Assembly: GCA_003212395.1 (NCBI GenBank)
Contig: QCPU01000010.1
Coordinates: 1-41,339 of the forward strand
Reading direction: 5' to 3'
Length of the DNA stretch: 41,339 bases
From: Prochlorococcus sp. AG-442-B03
Lineage (GTDB): Bacteria > Cyanobacteriota > Cyanobacteriia > PCC-6307 > Cyanobiaceae
Below are positions 17,644-25,192 of the stretch, piece by piece. Each line of letters starts with the position of its first letter. Position 1 is the first letter of the stretch. The translations under genes were made by a program, and so were the position numbers. Under the pieces are notes generated by a model. That model was not told the DNA's origin and did not search any database. It saw nothing but the letters and a program-made list of their open reading frames with translations.

Positions 17644-18060
17644 ATGATTCAGAGTAATAGATTAGCAATTTATGCTATCGGCAAAATAAAGAAACTTTGG
17701 ATTAGAGATGGAATTAATCAATACAAAAAAAGAATGCCTGAACTTATAATTAATGAGTTAAAGACTTTTAATTTAAATAATCTTAGATCCAATAACAATA
17801 TTATTATCTGCCTAAGTGAAGAAGGAAAACAGTTTAATTCAGTTGAACTATCTTCCTTATTCTTGAATTTTAAAAATAAAAAAATTAATTTCTTAATCGG
17901 TGATACTGATGGAGTTAGTTCAGATATAAAAGAAAAATCCGATCTTATATTAAGTCTTTCTCCTTTAACTTTTCCTCATGAATTAGCTAGGTTAATCCTA
18001 ATCGAGCAAATCTATAGAGCTATTTCCATATCAAACAACTCCCCTTACCATCGTTCTTAA
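17644..18060 (+). CDS. rlmH: 23S rRNA pseudouridine-1915 N3-methyltransferase RlmH
   Basis: RlmH is a SPOUT-fold enzyme that methylates pseudouridine 1915 in helix 69 of 23S rRNA in assembled ribosomes. The trefoil-knot elements are visible: [11 protein letters not shown] (83-93), [24 protein letters not shown] (in part [18 protein letters not shown]) and the C-terminal PYHR. It is 138 residues against the usual 155 or so. The SAM-binding loop reads IGDTDG where most members have IGG-P-E/D-G, a divergence that should be checked. The stop is followed by a 98-base spacer holding the umuDC promoter. Confidence 0.88.
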   Translation: MIQSNRLAIYAIGKIKKLWIRDGINQYKKRMPELIINELKTFNLNNLRSNNNIIICLSEEGKQFNSVELSSLFLNFKNKKINFLIGDTDGVSSDIKEKSDLILSLSPLTFPHELARLILIEQIYRAISISNNSPYHRS

Positions 18061-18132
18061 AAAGATTAGATTCAATCTAAAATTAATCTATAAAAGTTTA
18101 ATAACTAACTATTTTTTGATTTTTTGCTATAT

Positions 18133-18146
18133 AGTACATATATACT
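18133..18146 (+). promoter_or_regulatory. LexA (SOS) box of umuDC
   Basis: The 14-base element AGTACATATATACT matches the cyanobacterial LexA box consensus (RGTACNNNDGTWCB, AGTAC-N4-GTACT-like) at 13 of 14 positions. It lies 12 bases upstream of the umuD start, and its right half contains TATACT, a good -10 hexamer, so LexA binding would occlude the promoter directly. Confidence 0.8.
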
Positions 18147-18158
18147 ATTAATTTAATC

Positions 18159-18575
18159 TTGGATTCTTTTGATTCAACTGCTAAAACATTTAAAATCCCC
18201 TTATTAACTGATTCGGTATCAGCAGGGTTTCCTTCTCCTGCAGATGACTATACAGAAGAAAATATTGATTTAAACGAACATTTAATATCTAATCCTTTTA
18301 GCACTTTTTTTCTTAGAGTTAAAGGTGACTCAATGATAAATGCAGGAATTAAAGATAAAGATTTAATAATAGTAGACAAGAGCTTAACAGCCAGGCCAGG
18401 GAATATCATCATTGCAATGATAGACGGAGAATTTACAATAAAAAGATTATCTATAAAAAATAATGAATTATATTTAAAAGCAGAAAATCATAATTATCCT
18501 GATTTTAGATTTAAAAACCATATTGATGTACAGATATGGGGGGTTGTTATTTATTCAATACATAGCTATTTATGA
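18159..18575 (+). CDS. umuD: DNA polymerase V accessory subunit UmuD
   Basis: UmuD is a LexA-like serine peptidase that cleaves itself under RecA filament stimulation to give UmuD', the partner of UmuC in translesion synthesis. The cleavage pair is Ala22-Gly23 (SAGFPSPADDY), the nucleophile Ser58 in GDSM and the general-base Lys95 in TIKRL; the spacing from cleavage site to Ser (36) and Ser to Lys (37) equals that of E. coli UmuD (24, 60, 97). The start is TTG, the only candidate before GDSM. The stop overlaps the umuC start by four bases (ATGA). Confidence 0.95.
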   Translation: MDSFDSTAKTFKIPLLTDSVSAGFPSPADDYTEENIDLNEHLISNPFSTFFLRVKGDSMINAGIKDKDLIIVDKSLTARPGNIIIAMIDGEFTIKRLSIKNNELYLKAENHNYPDFRFKNHIDVQIWGVVIYSIHSYL

Positions 18576-19858
18576 GAATTTCAAATATTGATGCAATAGC
18601 TCTTATAGATGCTAATAATTTTTACGCGTCATGTGAACAAAATATTAATCCTCATTTGAGAAATAAACCAGTAGTAATTTTATCTAATAATGACGGATGT
18701 ATCATTGCAAGAAGCCCTGAAGCGCGAGCTTTAAAAATTAAAATGGGAACTCCGTATTTTAAGGTCAAAGAAAGACTAAATAAATTAGATGTAGCAGTCT
18801 TGAGCTCAAACTACTCGCTTTATGGGGATATGAGCAGAAGACTAATGAATTTACTGAAAAACTACTGTGAACAGATAGAAATTTATTCCATTGACGAAGC
18901 ATTTGTCTCGATTTCTAGACCTAATGATGAAAATCTATATCCTTGGGCAAGAAGCATAAGATCATTAATATATCAGAATCTAGGGATTACCATAACAGTA
19001 GGAATAGGAGAAAATAAAGTAAGAGCAAAAATTGCTAATAAACTAGCTAAAAATATTGATTATTCAGCTGGAATATTTGATTTAGCTAGAACCAAAAATG
19101 AGAATAATTATTTGAAAAGAATTAGTATAGATAAGATATGGGGAGTCGGGAAACAAACCTCTAATTGGTTACAAAGTAAAGGTATTAAAAATGCGAGAGA
19201 ACTAAGAGATATGGACGAAAATGAAATCATTAAGAAATTAGGCATCGTAGGGAAAAGACTGAAATTAGAACTGAAAGGCCATAGATGCCTGCCCATAGAA
19301 AAAAACAAGAAATCAAAAAAAGAAATTCAGGTGAGCAGGAGTTTCGGCACGCCTATCACAAAATTAGAAGACTTAACTCAAGCACTGGCAACTCACGCAA
19401 TAAAAGCCTCTGAAAAAATGAGAAGTCAGAATTTACAATCATCTAATATTAGAGTATTTGCTAGAACCAGTAAATATTCAAGTCAAAATTATCAAAGAAG
19501 TGCTCATAGAAAACTTACAAATGCAACAGATGACACAAACAATATTTTAAAAATAGTAGTTGAATTATCTAAAGAAATTTATAATCCCGAATATAAATTT
19601 TCAAAAGCTGGCGTTTTAATGCAGGATTTAACCAATAGCGAATATTTACAGCAATCAGTTATAAATTACAAATCTCAGAAAGACCTAAAAAAATCAGTAA
19701 AACTAATGAGAACTATTGATTTATTAAATAAAAGATTTAATAACAATGCAATTACATGGGCTATTACAAAAACACCAAAAAATTGGGTAATGAATAAGAA
19801 TTTCTTAAGTCGATCATCTACAACTGATATAAACCATCTCCCAACTATAGTAAAGTAA
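18572..19858 (+). CDS. umuC: DNA polymerase V catalytic subunit UmuC
   Basis: UmuC is a Y-family polymerase that copies past lesions with low fidelity. The 428-residue protein has the palm carboxylates at D13 (ALIDANNFYAS) and D108-E109 (YSIDEAFVSI), the finger motif NNDGCIIARSPEARALKIKMG (in part DGCIIARSPEARALK), a helix-hairpin-helix segment near KIWGVGKQTSNWL, and the little-finger domain beginning around EIQVSRSFGTPI. It is translationally coupled to umuD by ATGA. The metallopeptidase-like gene begins 9 bases after its stop. Confidence 0.96.
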   Translation: MRISNIDAIALIDANNFYASCEQNINPHLRNKPVVILSNNDGCIIARSPEARALKIKMGTPYFKVKERLNKLDVAVLSSNYSLYGDMSRRLMNLLKNYCEQIEIYSIDEAFVSISRPNDENLYPWARSIRSLIYQNLGITITVGIGENKVRAKIANKLAKNIDYSAGIFDLARTKNENNYLKRISIDKIWGVGKQTSNWLQSKGIKNARELRDMDENEIIKKLGIVGKRLKLELKGHRCLPIEKNKKSKKEIQVSRSFGTPITKLEDLTQALATHAIKASEKMRSQNLQSSNIRVFARTSKYSSQNYQRSAHRKLTNATDDTNNILKIVVELSKEIYNPEYKFSKAGVLMQDLTNSEYLQQSVINYKSQKDLKKSVKLMRTIDLLNKRFNNNAITWAITKTPKNWVMNKNFLSRSSTTDINHLPTIVK

Positions 19859-19867
19859 AAAAATAAA

Positions 19868-20335
19868 ATGGAATTTATTATATTTTTAAGCAAAATAGAT
19901 AAAGATATTCTTGACTTATTAATAAAAGCAAACTATGTAGTTGAAGAAAATAAAAATGAATGTCTCTTAAATAAAGAAATAATCGGACTACATAATTCTA
20001 TAGAAAATAAAATAATAATATGTACTGAGAATGCAAAAAGGAAAACAAATTATAAAAATAAAAAGAAGCAACAAAAAAAAGATAACTTCAAAACAGAATT
20101 GGCAATCAGTAGAGCATTAAGACATGAAGCTACTCATGCTATACAAAGTTGCAATAACAACAAGACGGTAGGGGATATAAAAATTTTAGAAGATAAATTA
20201 CATCCAAGTAAGAGGAAATCATTAGAGTTCTCTACTTCCAATTTTTCTGGAACTTATGAAAAAGAAGTAGAAGCTTATATTCTTGAATTCAAGCCCAAAA
20301 AGGTAAAAAATATGATAAGAAAATACTGCCTATAA
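19868..20335 (+). CDS. Small putative zinc metallopeptidase (HExxH) next to umuDC
   Basis: The 155-residue product has no signal peptide or convincing membrane span. A basic, low-complexity segment (about 58-75) precedes an HExxH motif, HEATH at 86-90 in ALRHEATHAIQSC, and a glutamate-rich YEKEVEAYILE at 130-140 that could supply a third zinc ligand. This HExxH...E-x-E-A layout is reminiscent of M76 (Atp23-like) peptidases, but the family assignment is inference. The gene starts 9 bases after umuC, with no promoter visible, so it is probably cotranscribed from the LexA-controlled promoter. Its role is unknown. Confidence 0.75.
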   Translation: MEFIIFLSKIDKDILDLLIKANYVVEENKNECLLNKEIIGLHNSIENKIIICTENAKRKTNYKNKKKQQKKDNFKTELAISRALRHEATHAIQSCNNNKTVGDIKILEDKLHPSKRKSLEFSTSNFSGTYEKEVEAYILEFKPKKVKNMIRKYCL

Positions 20336-20351
20336 ATTAAAAATTTTTAAA

Positions 20352-22385
20352 TTAACTAGCAAGGAAATTACCACATCGTTGTTTATCTAAAAAACTCATA
20401 TGTTGTCTTTCTAAATAATATAGTTCTTGAAATTTAATAGCATCTGAGTTTAAATCCTTAAAAAGATCATCTATCTCTTTATTATTGTCTGATGAAACTG
20501 AAGAGGGATTGTCAATCAAGATAGATATACAATTTTCTAAAGTTTTTAATCTTTGAGATCCCCAAGATTCGATCAAGTGTCTACATCTTTTTAAAGAATT
20601 ATATTTCTCAAGAAGTGATAAAGTTCCAAGCAAATTATCTTTAGGATTACTAAGCAATGTTAAAAACAATTCATTTGGGTTAACAAAATCATTAATTTTG
20701 TTTGATAAATCAGGATTATCAAGAGCCAAATAGTCAGGTAGAAGTGAAATTAGGTTAAGGGCAGAAAACTCTTTTAGAAGAATTTGACTATTTGATTGTT
20801 TTAATTCATTTAAATAATTTAAACCCAAATTATTTTGTTCAATTTTTAAGATAGTTTCCCATAAATTTTGAATAAATTTTGTATTGAAACCATTAATTTC
20901 TCTTTTGAGAAATTCATCGCGAATAAAAAGCCGAAGATCCGGACAATGCATATAATAAAAAATTATTTCAGATTCATTTTTTTCACGCCGAGAAATTTCA
21001 TTTGGTTGTTCAAATTTTTTTGATCTACCATGCCAACGAAATCCCTTAACCTGATTTCTTAAATCTTGTTCAAACTGTATCGCTAATCTTGCTTGTCCCT
21101 TACTCAGTCGTTCTGAAACTTTTTGTAAGTAATGTGTTCTAGTTGTTGATTGAGGTAATTTACTCAATAATTTTACGAGTAAAGAAATAACACTCTGGAA
21201 ATTTTCAGACTTAGTTAAATCTTTATCTTTAAATATCTGATCAATCTCCCAATCAATCCAAAAGGATGAATTATCAATTAAGTTAAAATAATCTTCTCGA
21301 GTATGACTATTCAAAAATTCGTCAGGATCTTTAAAATCATTAAGTTGAAGTATCTTAAGATTAATTTGATCATGGAGAGATAAGCTTTCGACTTCTTTTA
21401 TTACTCTTTTTGTAGCTAGTATTCCTGCATTATCAGAATCAAAATTCAAGATTATATTTTTATTATCTGTACATCTACATAGTTGGGAGATTTGATACTT
21501 ATTTAATGCTGTACCTAGGGAAGCTACAGAATTAGCAATACCTTTAGAATGAAGAGAAATTACATCAAAGTATCCTTCAACAATAATAGCTTTATCTCTT
21601 TTTCTTATATTGCTTGATGCTTTTTCAAATGCAAATAACATTTTGCCTTTTTCAAATATCTCTGATTCAGGGGAATTAAGATATTTGGGTTCCTGTCCAT
21701 CAAGAGATCTTCCACCAAATGCAACTACTCTTCCTTGCATATCATGTATTGGAACGATTAATCTATTTCTAAAACGGTCATATATTTTATCAGAATTATC
21801 TTTAGAAATTGCAAGACCTGAAGCCAATATTTGATTAATAGGAAATTTTTCTACCTTGGATAGATAATTAAATAAATCATTCCAGGAATTTGGGGCAAAA
21901 CCTAATTCAAAGTCATCAATAATTTTATTACTCAAGCTTCTTTGGGATGTTAAATATCTCATGGCTTCAACACCTAGAGAATTATTTAATTGAGACTTAA
22001 ACCAATTTTTAGTTACTCTTAATATTTTATAAAGCTCCTCCTTTCTAGATAATTGTTTCTTGTAAGCTTCTACTTTGGGGCCCTCTAGATTCTCAACATT
22101 AATATTATTTTTCTTAGCAAGAGAAAGCACAACATCAGAAAAATTTGCACGGGTAAATTCCATTAAAAATTTAATAGAGTTACCACCAGCACCACAGGAA
22201 AAACAATAATAGAATTGTTTACTTGGTGATACTGTCATAGATGGCTTAGTATCATCATGAAAAGGACAAATCCCAACAAATTCCTTACCTTTTTTCTTAA
22301 GAACAATATGTTCAGATATAACGTCAACAATATCTGCCTTTTCTTTAACCTCTTGAATAGTTCTTGGGTGTATAGAATGAACCAT
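20352..22385 (-). CDS. dnaG: DNA primase DnaG
   Basis: DnaG makes RNA primers for replication. From the chosen start the protein is 677 residues: the zinc-binding domain with C40, H43, C61 and C64 (CPFHDDTKPS and CFSCGAGG), then the catalytic core with TOPRIM motifs VEGYFDVISLHSKG (about 268) and LNFDSDNAG (about 315), then a helicase-interacting C-terminus rich in Asn and Leu. I chose the ATG at 22385 (MVHSIHPRTIQEV) over an upstream TTG at 22400 that adds five residues. It is convergent with the HExxH gene, with 16 bases between stops. Confidence 0.96.
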   Translation of the reverse strand: MVHSIHPRTIQEVKEKADIVDVISEHIVLKKKGKEFVGICPFHDDTKPSMTVSPSKQFYYCFSCGAGGNSIKFLMEFTRANFSDVVLSLAKKNNINVENLEGPKVEAYKKQLSRKEELYKILRVTKNWFKSQLNNSLGVEAMRYLTSQRSLSNKIIDDFELGFAPNSWNDLFNYLSKVEKFPINQILASGLAISKDNSDKIYDRFRNRLIVPIHDMQGRVVAFGGRSLDGQEPKYLNSPESEIFEKGKMLFAFEKASSNIRKRDKAIIVEGYFDVISLHSKGIANSVASLGTALNKYQISQLCRCTDNKNIILNFDSDNAGILATKRVIKEVESLSLHDQINLKILQLNDFKDPDEFLNSHTREDYFNLIDNSSFWIDWEIDQIFKDKDLTKSENFQSVISLLVKLLSKLPQSTTRTHYLQKVSERLSKGQARLAIQFEQDLRNQVKGFRWHGRSKKFEQPNEISRREKNESEIIFYYMHCPDLRLFIRDEFLKREINGFNTKFIQNLWETILKIEQNNLGLNYLNELKQSNSQILLKEFSALNLISLLPDYLALDNPDLSNKINDFVNPNELFLTLLSNPKDNLLGTLSLLEKYNSLKRCRHLIESWGSQRLKTLENCISILIDNPSSVSSDNNKEIDDLFKDLNSDAIKFQELYYLERQHMSFLDKQRCGNFLAS

Positions 22386-22479
22386 TGAGATTTTTATCAA
22401 AAAATAAATAAAGATTTATTTGTTATAGATCAAAATCAAATAAGAATCTACTTAATTTCACAATAAAACTATTTTTTAA

Positions 22480-23370
22480 ATGATAAATATCACAGAATTA
22501 GAAAAAAAGTTTAATTCATTTAATAAATTTAATTTGGTATTTGCCTCATTCTTCTTTAGTTTGATGACTTTGTGCGTAAAAAATATTGATAAAAGGATAC
22601 CTATTTATGAATTAGTTTTATTCAGATCACTATTAAGTTTGATGATTACATTATTCATAATTAAACTAAAAAATATAAATCCTTGGGGCAAAAATAAACA
22701 ATTACTTATCTTAAGAGGTGTTTTAGGAACTTTAGCTTTAATTTGTATTTTTTATGCGATAAGAAATATGCCTCTTAGTATATCTACTGTCATTCAGTAC
22801 ACATATCCTATTTTTATATCTATATTTGCTGGCATATTTATAAACGAAAAAATAACTCGAAATATAGTTTTTGCTTCAATTATTGGCTGGATTGGAATAT
22901 TAGTAATATTAAATCCAATTCAATTATCAAATATAAACGTTGAAATTGAGAATATTTCGATTTCCATAGCATTTCTTGGAGCAATCTGCACCGCATTGGC
23001 TTACGTTACAGTTAAGAAACTTTCATTTACTGAAGATGTTTATGTAATTATTGAATATTTTCCACTTGTCTCTTTTATAGCTTTACTACCAATTGTTTTA
23101 ATAAACTGGGTTACCCCAAATTGGGATGAATTAGTTTGGATAATTGGGATTGGCTTATTCACTCAATTAGGTCAGACTTTCTTAACTATAGGATTAAAAA
23201 ATTTACCTGCTTCTGAAGCCTCAACAATAAACTATTTACAAGTTTTATTCGGGTCAATTTGGGGGATTTTGTTTTTTAGTGAAATAATAAACATAAATTT
23301 TTTATTAGGTGCAACACTTGTTTTATTAGGAACTATTATATCTACTACCAAAATAATCAAAAGGACATAG
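22480..23370 (+). CDS. EamA-family (DMT superfamily) transporter
   Basis: The 296-residue protein has about ten hydrophobic segments and two EamA repeats. The first repeat includes VLFRSLLSLMI and STVIQYTYPIFISIFAGIF with the NEKITR loop; the second ends in STINYLQVLFGSIWGILFFSE. These drug/metabolite-type carriers move small solutes, often amino acids or purines; the substrate cannot be read from sequence. It stands divergent from dnaG across 94 bases (from the ATG), then precedes a secreted glycine-zipper protein. Confidence 0.87.
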   Translation: MINITELEKKFNSFNKFNLVFASFFFSLMTLCVKNIDKRIPIYELVLFRSLLSLMITLFIIKLKNINPWGKNKQLLILRGVLGTLALICIFYAIRNMPLSISTVIQYTYPIFISIFAGIFINEKITRNIVFASIIGWIGILVILNPIQLSNINVEIENISISIAFLGAICTALAYVTVKKLSFTEDVYVIIEYFPLVSFIALLPIVLINWVTPNWDELVWIIGIGLFTQLGQTFLTIGLKNLPASEASTINYLQVLFGSIWGILFFSEIININFLLGATLVLLGTIISTTKIIKRT

Positions 23371-23393
23371 ACTATCAAAAAGGTAAAAAAAAA

Positions 23394-23759
23394 TTGAAAT
23401 TTTATTATTTAGCTAAATTATTTTGTTTATCTCCTATTTTTCAAGTTAATGCAACAACCCCAAAGTCAGTAACTTGTAAAAGAACTGAATATAGAGATGA
23501 GTATATTCCTGGATCGAAATCAAATCCATGCTACGTAAAAAGTTCTGAAGTTGGAGTTGTAATACCTTGTAGTGGTCAAAGTAAAGCTGGAATGATAGAT
23601 GATAATGATTATAGTAAAGGCTCTCTTACTGGAGCTATTATTGGTGCTGGAATAGCGCTATTCTCCTCTAGAGGGAAATACAGATTTTGGGCCGTACCCG
23701 CTGCTGGCGGCTCTGCGGGAGCGCTAATTGGATGTCAGGTGGATGGGTTAATTGATTAG
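23394..23759 (+). CDS. Secreted glycine-zipper hypothetical protein
   Basis: The 121-residue product starts with a signal peptide (MKFYYLAKLFCLSPIFQVNA) probably cleaved after NA, then a Cys-containing domain (TCKRTEY, NPCYVK, IPCSGQ) and a C-terminal Gly/Ala-rich segment with GAIIGAGIALF and GGSAGALIGCQ, like a glycine-zipper membrane motif. Four cysteines after the signal suggest disulfides in the periplasm or lumen. The start is TTG; no other plausible start precedes the signal. The last 8 bases overlap ruvA. Family and function not recognised. Confidence 0.75.
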   Translation: MKFYYLAKLFCLSPIFQVNATTPKSVTCKRTEYRDEYIPGSKSNPCYVKSSEVGVVIPCSGQSKAGMIDDNDYSKGSLTGAIIGAGIALFSSRGKYRFWAVPAAGGSAGALIGCQVDGLID

Positions 23760-24429
23760 TTGGATAAATGGAGAGTTTGTTGAATCATGGCAAACTAATC
23801 AAAAATTTTATATTTTATTAAATTGTCAAGGATTAGGATACGAAATACAAATACTTGAATCCTTTTTTCTCAAATTAAAACAAAATCATATTTCTAATAA
23901 AAACATCACTCTTTGGATAAAACATATTAAGAAAGAGGATTCAGATTTATTATTTGGCTTTACATCAAAAGATCAAAAAAACTTTTTTATTGAAATTTTA
24001 AGTATTCGAGGTGTTGGATCTCAAATTGGTATGAGTTTATTAAATAAATTTTCTATTAATGAAGTTATCAATGCAGTAAAAACACAAAACAAAAAATTAA
24101 TTTGTTCCGTACCTGGTATAGGACAAAAAATGTGTGATAGGTTAATTTTAGAATTAAAAAATAAATTTAAAGTTGAAATACAAATTGAAGAAGAAAAACG
24201 CCAAGATGAATTTATGATTAAGAATCCTGAAATTAATAATATGATCGATGACTTACAGTTAACCCTTCAATCATTAAATTACAAAAATAAAGAAATAAAG
24301 CATATTTTACCAATTCTTTCTAAAGAAGTAGATCTTCTCGCCAATAAAGAAAAAAATTTATCATTTGAAAAAATATTAAAGTTAGCAATGAATTATCTAG
24401 ATCAGGATAGTAGTAATTTAGCTAGATGA
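23752..24429 (+). CDS. ruvA: Holliday junction branch migration protein RuvA
   Basis: RuvA binds Holliday junctions and loads RuvB helicase. The protein has domain I starting MISWINGEFVESW, two helix-hairpin-helix motifs in domain II, SIRGVGSQIGMSLLNKF and SVPGIGQKMCDRLILELKNKF (in part VPGIGQKMCDRLILEL), and a longer linker before the RuvB-binding domain III. The start is TTG, and it overlaps the preceding gene by 8 bases; rpsO follows 33 bases on. At 225 residues it is slightly longer than the usual 200. Confidence 0.96.
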   Translation: MISWINGEFVESWQTNQKFYILLNCQGLGYEIQILESFFLKLKQNHISNKNITLWIKHIKKEDSDLLFGFTSKDQKNFFIEILSIRGVGSQIGMSLLNKFSINEVINAVKTQNKKLICSVPGIGQKMCDRLILELKNKFKVEIQIEEEKRQDEFMIKNPEINNMIDDLQLTLQSLNYKNKEIKHILPILSKEVDLLANKEKNLSFEKILKLAMNYLDQDSSNLAR

Positions 24430-24462
24430 AGTAGTATTATAGAATCATAGAAAATAAACTTT

Positions 24463-24732
24463 ATGTCATTAGATACAGCTGAAAAACAGAAGCTCATTGA
24501 AACTCATCAAGTACATCCAACTGATACAGGTTCAGCAGAAGTTCAGGTAGCAATGCTTTCTAAAAGAATATCGAAATTAAGTGACCATCTCCAAGGAAAC
24601 ATTCATGATTTCGCTTCAAGGCAAGGATTATTAAAAATGATTGGCAAAAGGAAAAGATTACTAACTTACATAAAAGACAAAAACGTTCAGAAATATCAAG
24701 ATCTTGTAAAGAAAATTGGAATCAGAGGATGA
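24463..24732 (+). CDS. rpsO: 30S ribosomal protein S15
   Basis: The 89-residue protein is a full-length S15, which binds helices of 16S rRNA in the platform of the small subunit. The recognisable segments are [19 protein letters not shown] (about 14-32), [21 protein letters not shown] (in part [15 protein letters not shown]) and the C-terminal [13 protein letters not shown]. It is 9 bases upstream of the PAM68 gene. Confidence 0.98.
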   Translation: MSLDTAEKQKLIETHQVHPTDTGSAEVQVAMLSKRISKLSDHLQGNIHDFASRQGLLKMIGKRKRLLTYIKDKNVQKYQDLVKKIGIRG

Positions 24733-24741
24733 TTTCAATTA

Positions 24742-25191
24742 ATGAAAAAAAAACAATCTAAAAAAAGGACACAAAATAAAAAGAAAAATAATTATTCTGA
24801 AAAAACTGCCTTTGCTAATCTAGAAAAAACATCCAGTACTTCAACTACCCCTAAGCGATCATCAAGTGGTATTCCTAAATATGTCGCAGATAGAATGGCA
24901 AGAAGAATATTTTTTACAGCAGGAATACCGACAATATTAGGAATGTCTGTTTTTGTTGTTAGCTACATTATAGTTACAAGAAATATTGCTGAAATACCTC
25001 CTTCCTCAACAATTGCAATTTCAGCATTGTTTTTCTTGTTAGGACTAGCAGGATTGAGTTTTGGAATATTATCAGCTAGTTGGGATAAAGAGCCTGGATC
25101 TTTATTTGGCATTGAAAACATTCCAATGAACATACAACGTGCAAAAGCAGCCTTCAAACCTGCAACTCAAAATTTCGAGGATAAAACTTAA
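24742..25191 (+). CDS. PAM68 family photosystem II assembly protein
   Basis: The 149-residue protein has a Lys/Ser/Thr-rich N-terminus of about 45 residues, the conserved RSSSGIPKYVADRMARRI block, two membrane spans (about 69-91 and 93-114) and a polar tail with SWDKEPGSLFG. PAM68 (sll0933 in Synechocystis) helps early PSII assembly with CP47. The gene follows rpsO by 9 bases and ends 1 base before the dnaE stop on the opposite strand. Confidence 0.92.
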   Translation: MKKKQSKKRTQNKKKNNYSEKTAFANLEKTSSTSTTPKRSSSGIPKYVADRMARRIFFTAGIPTILGMSVFVVSYIIVTRNIAEIPPSSTIAISALFFLLGLAGLSFGILSASWDKEPGSLFGIENIPMNIQRAKAAFKPATQNFEDKT

Positions 25192-25192
25192 T

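Noticed and set aside
18066..18080. Perfect 7-bp palindrome TTAGATT-C-AATCTAA after rlmH
   Set aside because: One-base loop cannot form a normal hairpin and no T tract follows; not a convincing terminator or operator.
20336..20351. A/T-only palindrome between the HExxH gene and dnaG stops
   Set aside because: Too AT-rich and weak to call a bidirectional terminator.
22386..22400. TTG start five residues upstream for dnaG
   Set aside because: The ATG at 22385 gives the family's conserved start (SIHPRTIQEV); the TTG adds only MIKIS.
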